From Cohnella rhizoplanae (GTDB lineage Bacteria; Bacillota; Bacilli; Paenibacillales; Paenibacillaceae): a stretch of DNA of 64,000 nucleotides. Made by a program: the position numbers and the translations under genes. The first letter of the stretch is position 1. Every line of letters starts with the position of its first letter. Under the pieces are notes generated by a model. That model saw nothing but the letters and a program-made list of their open reading frames with translations. It searched no databases and was not told the origin of the DNA. This document shows positions 1 through 7,524 of this stretch, one piece after another. The stretch spans positions 124,001-188,000 of the forward strand of contig NZ_CAOJCN010000009.1 of assembly GCF_948329515.1 (NCBI RefSeq), in the 5' to 3' direction.

Positions 1-2345
1 AGTCCGCCGGACGTCATCCGGACATAGACGGTCGATCCGTCTTTGAATGCCAGCTTCGTGAAGTCCCCATGGTCGGTCGCGACGGCGCCATTCGGCTCGC
101 TGCCGTGCTTAAAAGGCTCCAGCGTCGATACCATCTTGACGGCCCCGGTCTTCGGCGTCACGAACGCCGCATGAACCTGCTCTTCGGAGGCGTAGCTCCC
201 CGTCGGTTTGACCTCTTTGCCGTTAACGCCGATAAACTTCGTATCGATCGTCGATTGCAGCTGTCCCGGCGCGTAGAACCGGAGCTTCAGCGCGGCTTCG
301 CCTTTGTAGATCGTCGCGCCGGCTCCGTCCGTGTCCAGCTCCATCTGATCCTCTGCGTGCATGCGCCACTCGAAGTTCGAACCGCCCGGAATCGTCGTCG
401 CGAGGTCGTCGATCACGACGAACATGTCGGGCCGCAAGTAAATGACGTGCCTTAGCGCCTTGCTAAGCGCGCCGCCGTAGGCAGCCGACGCATCCCCGCT
501 GGTCGCGTCGAAGTCGGGGCTGGTGACGAAGCCGAGGATTCGGCCGTCCGCGTCGATGTTGTTGATTGGCTGGCCCTTGCCGCCGTCGATCGTAATGGCA
601 TTGGTCGCCAGCGTTTGCCTGGTGAAATCCCGATGGTGTTCGCTGTTGTAAAAATCGTAAAATCCGGTCTCTACGGCCAGCGATTCCCCGTATGCCTGGA
701 TGATGAAGCCGTTCTGATCCGCATGGTTGTGGTTATAGCTTCCGTACGGACTCGAGCGGAAATAGAACGAAACGCGGTCGGGATCGTACAGCTCGGAGTG
801 CATGGCGACGAGTCCCGTCGTCGGAAACCACTTCGCCTTCGGCAGATCCACGGGCGGACGAACGGGAAGATCGGCGTCCCCGTAGTAATAATCGGACAAG
901 CCCATTGCAGGTATCGCGCCGATCGCCTGCGCGCCCCATTTCAACCGGGGATCGCCGTACATTTGGGCTAACCGGTTCAAGATGGACACGCTGGTTCCTC
1001 CGGGCACGTATTGGTTGTCGTCTCCGAAAACGCCTTTTCTCGAGTTATGCGGAAACGCATAAAGCGGGTACAGGCCCTCATTTCGCGAAAATGCCTTGTC
1101 GTATAAATTGAATCCGCTCGAGGTCAACAAGATGTCCATGAATTCCTTGTTCGCCGCGGAAGACCACTGCCAGTAGCCCGTGCCTTGGGACCAGGATCCG
1201 TCTTCTCCGCCCCAGGGCGGCAGTAGGTTGATATAGGAAGGGACGACTTGCCGATACCAGTCCGACGCTTCGGGCACGTCGTGAAGCAGAGCCGTCGCGA
1301 TGACGCCCACGAAGCCGAAGTTGGTCCAGCCGTGCGAATCGTACGGATATTGCTGCATGGGCTGATCGACCACAAGGTCGTGCATCATCCGCTCGGTCCG
1401 GTAGCTGATCATCTCCTGAACCTGTTCCCTCTCCTCCGGGGACAGCCGGTCATAGATCCAGTCGTACACGTAAGCGGAGCGATACGAGATGGCGCGGTCC
1501 ACTTGATCGTTGATCGAGTACTTCGTCGCCCCGTCCGGATCCCAGGAAGCGAGGTTCAGCAATTGCCGCTTGGCATCGTCTCCGATGGCCGTATCTCCGG
1601 TAATCAGGTACACGAACGCGGCGTCCATGATCCTTGAGATTGCCGGATCGACATAGCGTTTAAGCACTCTGATCGCGTCGACGTATTCGGGCGCGTTCTT
1701 GTTGTAGTCGTCGGGGTAGGGAAAGGTCGGTTCAGTGAGCAGCGGCGCGTTCTTGGATTGATTGTACGCATCCAACGTAGCGTCGAATACAGCCTTTCCG
1801 CTCGTCTGCGCAAGCGCCCTGAACGCCGCTAAATCCTCGGGCCGCGTCAAGATCCGGGGATGCTGCTGCGTGACGTTCCCGATCAGCGTGTCGATCTCGG
1901 GAACTTCGAACGGAACGGCATCCTCGGCGATCCGGAACTTCCGGACCGTGCTCCAGCCCGACCAGCCCGTACTCGGTTTGTGGTACTTGACGCGCCAATA
2001 CCAGGTACCGGTCTCGAACGCGTCGGGAAAGTTGTACAGGTTCGAGGTCAGCGACTGTTGCTGGTGAACGACCTCGGACATGTCCGCCTTGCGGCTTACT
2101 TCCAAGGCGTACTGATCGGCGCCGGGAACGTACGGCCATCCGAAATCGGGCGGATTTTGCGTGGTTACAAGCGCTTCCTCCGGTTTGAACTGCACGTTCG
2201 TGCCGGTCCTGACCGATGCCGGCCAATCTGCGTCGCTCGCGTGAGCGGCTGGAATAAGGGTAGAGGGCAATAATGGAATCGAACCGAACAAAAGCGTGAA
2301 GACCAACGCAACGGTTAACTTCCCTTTGAATTTTCTCAAGACCAT
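1..2345 (-). CDS. Heparinase II/III-like secreted protein, 3' end cut by window edge
   Basis: This frame has no stop before the left edge, so only the N-terminal ~781 residues are present. It starts at ATG 2345 with GGAGG seven bases upstream. It begins with a signal peptide ([15 protein letters not shown]..., ending near AHA). An N-terminal module with the NPPDFGWP motif follows, as in DUF4962-type heparinase-like proteins, then an alpha/alpha-toroid region and a beta-sandwich carrying [12 protein letters not shown], the conserved NHxHxD motif of the heparinase II/III family. It is colinear with the first ~800 residues of the protein at 9899-16873. By family it would be a polysaccharide lyase acting on uronic-acid-containing glycans; the substrate is unknown. 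A cre-like box lies about 50 nt upstream. Confidence 0.85.
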   Translation of the reverse strand, partial: MVLRKFKGKLTVALVFTLLFGSIPLLPSTLIPAAHASDADWPASVRTGTNVQFKPEEALVTTQNPPDFGWPYVPGADQYALEVSRKADMSEVVHQQQSLTSNLYNFPDAFETGTWYWRVKYHKPSTGWSGWSTVRKFRIAEDAVPFEVPEIDTLIGNVTQQHPRILTRPEDLAAFRALAQTSGKAVFDATLDAYNQSKNAPLLTEPTFPYPDDYNKNAPEYVDAIRVLKRYVDPAISRIMDAAFVYLITGDTAIGDDAKRQLLNLASWDPDGATKYSINDQVDRAISYRSAYVYDWIYDRLSPEEREQVQEMISYRTERMMHDLVVDQPMQQYPYDSHGWTNFGFVGVIATALLHDVPEASDWYRQVVPSYINLLPPWGGEDGSWSQGTGYWQWSSAANKEFMDILLTSSGFNLYDKAFSRNEGLYPLYAFPHNSRKGVFGDDNQYVPGGTSVSILNRLAQMYGDPRLKWGAQAIGAIPAMGLSDYYYGDADLPVRPPVDLPKAKWFPTTGLVAMHSELYDPDRVSFYFRSSPYGSYNHNHADQNGFIIQAYGESLAVETGFYDFYNSEHHRDFTRQTLATNAITIDGGKGQPINNIDADGRILGFVTSPDFDATSGDASAAYGGALSKALRHVIYLRPDMFVVIDDLATTIPGGSNFEWRMHAEDQMELDTDGAGATIYKGEAALKLRFYAPGQLQSTIDTKFIGVNGKEVKPTGSYASEEQVHAAFVTPKTGAVKMVSTLEPFKHGSEPNGAVATDHGDFTKLAFKDGSTVYVRMTSGG

Positions 2346-2392
2346 GAGGGCGCCTCCGGATCATTGTCGTTCTGGTGAAATCGCAGACTATT

Positions 2393-2407
2393 TGGCACCG
2401 CTTTCAT
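2393..2407 (-). promoter_or_regulatory. cre-like box upstream of the 1-2345 gene
   Basis: On the minus strand the site reads ATGAAAGCGGTGCCA, matching WTGNAANCGNWNNCW at all defined positions. It sits 48-62 nt before the start codon of the heparinase-like gene, a position where CcpA binding would repress in the presence of preferred sugars. CcpA binding is inferred from the consensus only. Confidence 0.5.
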
Positions 2408-2507
2408 TTCACGGAAAAATCGATGTCGTACACATCTATCGTTGAATATGGATATGATAAAACCCAGATACCAACCAGTTAAAGCCTTATTACGTCACTT
2501 CTCTCCT

Positions 2508-2536
2508 TTGTCACCGCAGCCACTTTCGATTATAAT
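2508..2536 (+). promoter_or_regulatory. Sigma-A-type promoter for the GntR/SBP fusion gene
   Basis: TTGTCA (2508-2513) and TATAAT (2531-2536) are separated by exactly 17 bases, about 70 nt before the start codon at 2609. The spacing and the perfect -10 make this one of the clearest promoters in the window. Confidence 0.6.
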
Positions 2537-2608
2537 AAGATTGCTATTGGGTCATATCGATCGCCGACCCTCGCTTCCGATTCGACACGTCCCGAAAGGT
2601 GCTGCAAT

Positions 2609-3991
2609 ATGACCGAAAGACAAAAACGCACGACTTTCAAAACCCGTATGGACGATATGACCTCCGTTCTGAAGAACGATATCTTGACGGGAAAATATAT
2701 GCCCGACGATCTGCTGCCGTCCGAAATCGCGCTTGGCGAGAAGTTCCGGCTAAGCAAACAATCCGTCCGCAAGGTGCTGGACACGCTGGTGAACGAAGGC
2801 TACATCGAGAAGCTCCCCCGCATCGGCGCCCGCGTCCTGAACGCGCAGCCCGGAGATCGGGTCATCGTGAAGTTCGGCTATTATCCTACGCTTATACAGG
2901 AAGCGAACCTGTTGTCCCTGATCGACGCGTTCCACAAGCGATACCCGCACATTAGCGTTCAGATGATTCCGATGCCGATTAGCTGGGGCTCGCCGACCGT
3001 ACGGGAAAGCATGGAGCGGGAATCGATCGATCTGGTCACCGTAAATACGATGAGCTACGAGCTGTTTCTGGATAAGGGTCCCCATCCCGAATCGCTAGAG
3101 CCTTTGGAGCGCAACGACGGGATTTACCCTTTCTTGACGAAGCCGTTCACGGCCGGCGATTCGACGTACGTGCAGCCTTTCGTTTTTTCGCCTATCGTCT
3201 TGTGCTACAACAAAAAGCATTTTCGGGAAGCGGGCGTGCCCGAGCCGGATAGCGGCTGGAGTTGGACCGACGTGCGCCGGGCCAGCGAAGCGCTGTCGCG
3301 CGGAAGCGACCGTTTGGGATTTTTGTTTAATCTGGTCTCGACCAATCGCTGGCCTCTTTTCTTGCTGCAAAACGATTATTCGTTCCGGCCGGGCAAGGAG
3401 GGGCGAACGGTCTACCGCGACCCGGTTCTCCGGCAATGTCTGGAGGAAGCCTCAAGCATCGTGGACGACTCGTCCATCTCCTTGTTATTGCCGGACGAAG
3501 ACGTATCGGGACCTTTGTTCCTTCGCGAGAAGGTTTCGATGATTATAACGAGTTATTTTCATATGAACGCTTTCCGGGAGTCCGGACTCGACTTCGACAT
3601 CTCGCCGCTCCCTTATACGAAGGAAGCCAGGACGCTGCTGCTTGTCATCGGGCTCGCCATCAATAAGAACGGCACCGCCAAGCAGGCTGCCCGGACGTTG
3701 ATGGAGTTCCTGCTGTCTCCCGAATCGCAGCTTGCCATCCGGAAGCATACGCTCAGCATTCCAAGCCTCCGTTCGGCGGCGGATCAAAGTCCCGGCAAGG
3801 AATATCGTCCGCTTCACTATCCGATGTACCGGGATATCATCCCGACGTTCCGATTTCACAGCGACTTAGGCCTTCCCTTCCGCAGCCTGCTCGTGCTCAA
3901 TCACGAACTGTTGTACTACTGGGCGAAACTGGAGGATGCGGACACGATTCTGCAGAGAGTCCAAGAGTCGGATCTCGCCGCGCTGCGCTGA
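2609..3991 (+). CDS. GntR-type regulator fused to a family-1 solute-binding protein domain
   Basis: The 460-aa protein has no signal peptide or lipobox, so it should be cytosolic. Residues ~10-75 form a GntR winged helix (LPSEIALGEKFRLSKQSVRK, then VLDTLVNEGYIEKLPRIGARV). Residues ~88-440 read as a type-1 extracellular sugar-binding protein fold (VIVKFGYYP..., VTVNTMSYELFLDKG, SPIVLCYNKKHFREAGVPEP). The binding-protein part takes the place of the usual GntR effector domain, so it probably senses an imported oligosaccharide and controls nearby genes, perhaps the divergent heparinase-like gene. Its own promoter is at 2508-2536. The start at ATG 2609 follows an AAAGGTG ribosome-binding site and keeps the helix-turn-helix intact. 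The domain calls are confident; ligand and target genes are inference. Confidence 0.88.
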   Translation: MTERQKRTTFKTRMDDMTSVLKNDILTGKYMPDDLLPSEIALGEKFRLSKQSVRKVLDTLVNEGYIEKLPRIGARVLNAQPGDRVIVKFGYYPTLIQEANLLSLIDAFHKRYPHISVQMIPMPISWGSPTVRESMERESIDLVTVNTMSYELFLDKGPHPESLEPLERNDGIYPFLTKPFTAGDSTYVQPFVFSPIVLCYNKKHFREAGVPEPDSGWSWTDVRRASEALSRGSDRLGFLFNLVSTNRWPLFLLQNDYSFRPGKEGRTVYRDPVLRQCLEEASSIVDDSSISLLLPDEDVSGPLFLREKVSMIITSYFHMNAFRESGLDFDISPLPYTKEARTLLLVIGLAINKNGTAKQAARTLMEFLLSPESQLAIRKHTLSIPSLRSAADQSPGKEYRPLHYPMYRDIIPTFRFHSDLGLPFRSLLVLNHELLYYWAKLEDADTILQRVQESDLAALR

Positions 3992-4197
3992 CCGCCTGGT
4001 GAAGACCTCCACCCTTTGCGGCGTCTCTCTCGAGCCGTAACGTTCGACCCCGATAACATCCCCCCTATGCGGTGCAGCCATCTTTACCGGCTACCGCTTT
4101 TTGGTTTGTTTCAGTGTCATTATATATTCAATAATTGATAAGGTCAATTCATTTACGTACTAGATACATACCAGATGGAGAGGGTTTTAAACTGCAG

Positions 4198-4301
4198 CCG
4201 GGTCTGTTACTATATAAGGCAATAGAACCGCATGCAACTGGCGAGATCAGTGGAATCGACCACGAGGGAGCATGCGGCGGGACCCTTCCGTTCGCCTGGG
4301 A
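4198..4301 (+). promoter_or_regulatory. ZTP (pfl) riboswitch aptamer upstream of folD-fchA
   Basis: The leader contains the conserved pfl-motif blocks. GGGTC (4200-4204) can pair with GACCC (4281-4285), and CCGCATGC (4228-4235) pairs perfectly with GCATGCGG (4270-4277). Between those arms lie AACTGGCG (4236-4243) and a GTGG/CCAC stem (4250-4253/4260-4263). The 3' signature CCGTTCGCCTGGGA closes it at 4288-4301. ZTP riboswitches sense the alarmone ZTP/ZMP, which builds up when 10-formyl-THF is scarce, and turn on one-carbon and purine genes; a folD-fchA operon is a typical target. A possible promoter is TTGATA (4135-4140) with TACTAG 17 nt on. The aptamer identity rests on pattern matching by eye. 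Confidence 0.8.
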
Positions 4302-4302
4302 G

Positions 4303-4360
4303 AAAAGGATCCGCAAACAGGACGCGTATGCGAATACGAGCCTGTCGCGGATCCTTTTTC
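4303..4360 (+). terminator. Riboswitch expression-platform terminator
   Basis: AAAAGGATCCGC (4303-4314) pairs with GCGGATCCTTTTT (4347-4359), with additional AACAGG/CCTGT pairing inside, followed directly by a T run. It starts two bases after the aptamer and ends 41 nt before folD, as expected for a transcription-attenuating ZTP riboswitch. Confidence 0.75.
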
Positions 4361-4400
4361 GCGTTTAAAACCGGCATCCCCATACAAGGAGGTATACGGC

Positions 4401-5261
4401 ATGACGACGATCATGAAAGCCAAAGAAGCGGCGGAACGCGTCTACGACGACGTCCGCTCGCGCGTACAGACGCTCAAGGAAAACGGAACGCAGCCGCAGC
4501 TGGCCGTTATTCTAGTCGAAGGAGATCCGGCATCCGCGTATTACGCGCGGGCCAAACGAAAAATCGCGGACCGGCTCGGCATCGCCTACCGCCTTCATGA
4601 GCTCCCTGCCAGCGCGACCGAAGCTTCATTGCTGCAGCTGATCGCCGAAAGCAATGCGGACCCCGCCGTCCACGGCATCCTGCTGGAGCTGCCGCTGCCC
4701 GCGCACTTGTCCGCGCGCCGCATCGAGCGGGCGATCGCGCCGGCCAAGGACGTGGACGGCGTCACGCCCGCGAACAAGCTCGCCGTCGTCACGGGCGAAG
4801 CCGGTCTCTACCCGGCCACGCCGCAGGCGTGCATCGCGCTCGTCAAGCATTACGGCTACGCGCTCGAAGGCGCGGACGTCGCGCTGGTCGGACGCGGCCA
4901 GACCGTCGGGCTGCCGCTCTTCCATCTGCTGCAGCGCGAGCAGGCGACCGTCACCGTCTGCCATTCCCGCACGCGGGATCTCGCGTCCCATCTGAAGCGC
5001 GCGATGTTCGCCTTCGTCGCCGTCGGCCGTCCGGATACAGTGTCGGCCGACATGGTCCATCCCGGCCTCGTCCTCGTGGACGCGGGCATCAACGAGCTTG
5101 CGGACGGCAGCATCCGCGGCGACGTCGCCGCGGATGCGTGCGATCGCGCCGCAGCCTGCTCGCCCGTGCCCGGCGGCGTCGGCACGCTGACGACCGCGAT
5201 CGTATTTAGGAACTTGATGGACGCAATCGCTTGGCAGCAAAAGGAGGTGATCGGCGTATGA
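4401..5261 (+). CDS. folD: FolD-like methylene-THF dehydrogenase/cyclohydrolase, divergent
   Basis: The 286-aa protein aligns end to end with the FolD family, which interconverts 5,10-methylene-, methenyl- and 10-formyl-THF using NAD(P). ATG 4401 follows AAGGAGG at 4387-4393. The catalytic lysine is in YYARAKRK (Lys52) and the conserved aspartate in KDVDG (Asp119). A Rossmann motif GRGQTVGLP lies at ~165-172 and SPVPGGVG at ~254-261. Several usually invariant positions differ: the cyclohydrolase-linked glutamine of VQLPLP is Glu96 (LELPLP), PCTP is PATP, GRS is GRG and GPMT is GTLT. It is therefore probably a specialised paralog. It overlaps fchA by four bases and lies under the ZTP riboswitch. 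Confidence 0.85.
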   Translation: MTTIMKAKEAAERVYDDVRSRVQTLKENGTQPQLAVILVEGDPASAYYARAKRKIADRLGIAYRLHELPASATEASLLQLIAESNADPAVHGILLELPLPAHLSARRIERAIAPAKDVDGVTPANKLAVVTGEAGLYPATPQACIALVKHYGYALEGADVALVGRGQTVGLPLFHLLQREQATVTVCHSRTRDLASHLKRAMFAFVAVGRPDTVSADMVHPGLVLVDAGINELADGSIRGDVAADACDRAAACSPVPGGVGTLTTAIVFRNLMDAIAWQQKEVIGV

Positions 5262-5893
5262 GCGACATCTCGTGGGATCGATCGATTCGGAGCTTCATCG
5301 GTCAAGCGGGCAGCGCAGACCCGACGCCCGGTGGCGGCAGCGTGGCCGCGGTGGTCGCCGCGCTCGGGGCGGCCATGTCGTCGATGGTCGGCCGGCTGTC
5401 GCAGGGCGACAAGTTCGCCGCCATCCGGCCGCAGATCGAAGAGACGCTCGAGCGGATGAACCGCTTGAGCGTCGAGTGCGAGACGTTGATGCATGCGGAC
5501 ATCGCTTCGTTCGATCGTTACATGGAGGCGCTGCGGCTGCCGAAGGCGACGGACGAGGAAAAAGCGCAGCGTCGTGCGGCGCTGCGCGAGGCCGCCGTGC
5601 AAGCGGCCGAAGCGCCCCTCCAGCTCATGGAGAAATGCCGGGAAGGTTTGGCGTTTACGCTCCGAATCGCGGAGGGCGCCAACAAAAACGTCTTGTCCGA
5701 CTTGGCCATCGCCGCGATTCTGCTGGAGGCCGCGGCGCGGTCCGCCCTGCTGACCGCGGAGATCAACTTCGGTTCCTTTCAGGACGCGCAGCTTGAAGCG
5801 GCTTATGCCGAGCAGGCGGGCGAGCGGATGCGCGTCATCGCGGATTCCGCGCGGGACACGCTGGACATCGCCCGCCGCCGGATGCGCGAATAA
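5258..5893 (+). CDS. fchA: Formimino-THF cyclodeaminase (FTCD_C family)
   Basis: The 211-aa protein carries the cyclodeaminase signature DPTPGGGSVAAVVAALG near residues 21-37 and the helical pattern of the FTCD C-terminal domain, including NKNVLSDLAIAA near 147. Stand-alone members convert 5-formimino-THF to 5,10-methenyl-THF and ammonia. The start ATG 5258 overlaps the folD stop as ATGA, with AAGGAGGTGA at 5240-5249 inside folD, so the two are translationally coupled. Together they would turn formimino-THF from histidine or purine breakdown into methylene- or formyl-THF. No formiminotransferase is seen nearby. Confidence 0.88.
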   Translation: MSDISWDRSIRSFIGQAGSADPTPGGGSVAAVVAALGAAMSSMVGRLSQGDKFAAIRPQIEETLERMNRLSVECETLMHADIASFDRYMEALRLPKATDEEKAQRRAALREAAVQAAEAPLQLMEKCREGLAFTLRIAEGANKNVLSDLAIAAILLEAAARSALLTAEINFGSFQDAQLEAAYAEQAGERMRVIADSARDTLDIARRRMRE

Positions 5894-5932
5894 CTGGAGC
5901 GCGCGGTCATGGCCTTACTTTCGCCCCAACGG

Positions 5933-7492
5933 TCATGGTCCCGCGCGTTCCCGCGCCCGTTCGAACGCCTGCCGGTACACGTCCAGCAGCTTGGGCAGTC
6001 CGAGCTGGCCAAGCCCGTCTATGAAGGCGTCCCACTCGGTCATCGGCTTGTAGCCCAGGATGAACTTGGCGATATTCGCCCTGTAGTATTGATCCAGCTG
6101 ATCCAGCGCCGGTCCGACCCAGGCGATCTCGCTAGCGGTCAGCATCGGCGGCTCCCCCGAGACGGGGGACGCGTACTTGGCTGCTTCGCGATAGGCGAAC
6201 TGCTCGTTGGCGCTGCTGAGCGACATGATCGAGCCGTAGTCGAACCTTCCGTACGCGCCCGCCGTCATGATGCCGGCTTCCTTGCGCAGATCGTTGGGCT
6301 CCTTGAATAGAGGCAGAAGCCGCCGCTTGCCCTCCTGTACCTCGTACGTCTCGCCTTCCTTGCCCCAGCTCATCAGCTCCATGCCCTCGTCCGAATACAA
6401 AAAGTCAAGGTAGCGCAAGGCCGTATCCAGATGGTCGGTTTTGGCGGATATCGCGAAGCCCAGCGATTCGTAGTCGTTTCTCGGGAGATACGCGAGGCCG
6501 TCTATGCCGCTTGGCGGCGGCATGAACGTCAGGTGCGCGCCTACGTCCAGCTGCGCGTTCATAATCTCGATCTGGCCGATGTATTGGACGCTCATAAACG
6601 ATTGGTTCATCGTCATGAACTGCGTCCACGCCTTGTAGTCCATCGAGAGCCAATCCGGAGGCATAAGCCCATCTTTGTAGAACTTCCTCAAATATTCGAT
6701 CATCTTCTTAAAATTCGGCTCGATCGCGCCATACTTGGCCTCGCCGGTGCCGGGATCCTGATAAAACGCGGGATAGAGGCCGAACGCCGGACCAAACGTT
6801 CGAAGCGTTCCCAGCCCATGCCGAAAGACAAACGGGTAGCTGTCGGGATAGAGACGCTTCAGCGCCTTGGCGGTCTCATAGAGCTCGTCCCAGGTGGCGG
6901 GTGGCTTAAGTCCGTGCTTGTCGAAAATATCGTCCCTGTAAAACCACACCATCTGGTTGCCCGCGCCGGCGCCGGCGGTCAGCAGCTGGTACATCTCGCC
7001 GCCGGAAGACGTCATGCGCGCTGCAATATCGGGCCTCGAGGTCAGGAACGCCTGGACGTGAGGCATTCGGTCCAAGTATCCAGACAGGTCCAAAAAAGCG
7101 CCCCTCGGACCGTACTTCTGCGCGTCGATCGGGTACAACGTGAATAAATCCGGCATATCGCCCGACGCGATCGCAAGCGCCATCGATTCCGGGCCCGTCT
7201 GCGTCTCCTGCTCGACCGCGATGTTCGTCGCCTCCCGGACCCACTGCCATACGGGCCAATCCGGCCTAGCCGGCCAGGCTTGCGATTCCTCCGTCAGCAT
7301 CGTCAGCGGCTCTGCACCGGATGCAGGCGCAGTCTGCCTTCCTGCCTCTGAAGCCAGTACGGACGGGGCGGACGCATCGCCGCCGTCGCCTTCCCAACAG
7401 CCGGCCAGCCCGGCACAGGCGGCCATCGCGCCGAGGACAGCGAGCGCCTTCCGCGCGGCAGCCGCCGATTTTCGTTTTCTATTCTCGAACAA
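5933..7492 (-). CDS. Extracellular solute-binding lipoprotein (family 1, carbohydrate)
   Basis: The 519-aa protein has a basic N-terminus, a hydrophobic stretch and the lipobox LAGC (Cys32), so it should be a membrane-anchored ABC substrate-binding lipoprotein. The body has features of LplA/YtcQ-type proteins: DMPDLFTLYPIDAQKYGPRG, VWFYRDDIFDKHGLKPPATW, and SLGFAISAKTDHLDTALRYLDFLYSDEGMEL. It starts 32 nt after the membrane AraC regulator at 7525-9732 on the same strand and is likely co-transcribed with it. No permease lies next to it, so it must borrow one or act as a sensing partner of the regulator. Confidence 0.85.
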   Translation of the reverse strand: MFENRKRKSAAAARKALAVLGAMAACAGLAGCWEGDGGDASAPSVLASEAGRQTAPASGAEPLTMLTEESQAWPARPDWPVWQWVREATNIAVEQETQTGPESMALAIASGDMPDLFTLYPIDAQKYGPRGAFLDLSGYLDRMPHVQAFLTSRPDIAARMTSSGGEMYQLLTAGAGAGNQMVWFYRDDIFDKHGLKPPATWDELYETAKALKRLYPDSYPFVFRHGLGTLRTFGPAFGLYPAFYQDPGTGEAKYGAIEPNFKKMIEYLRKFYKDGLMPPDWLSMDYKAWTQFMTMNQSFMSVQYIGQIEIMNAQLDVGAHLTFMPPPSGIDGLAYLPRNDYESLGFAISAKTDHLDTALRYLDFLYSDEGMELMSWGKEGETYEVQEGKRRLLPLFKEPNDLRKEAGIMTAGAYGRFDYGSIMSLSSANEQFAYREAAKYASPVSGEPPMLTASEIAWVGPALDQLDQYYRANIAKFILGYKPMTEWDAFIDGLGQLGLPKLLDVYRQAFERARERAGP

Positions 7493-7524
7493 GCCGGATC
7501 CCCCTTTTCGCCCGCGGCTTTTTC

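Noticed and set aside
5886..5950. Shared terminator between fchA and the 5933 lipoprotein
   Set aside because: Only a short CGCGCGG/CCGCGCG pairing over a long loop, with no T run on either side.
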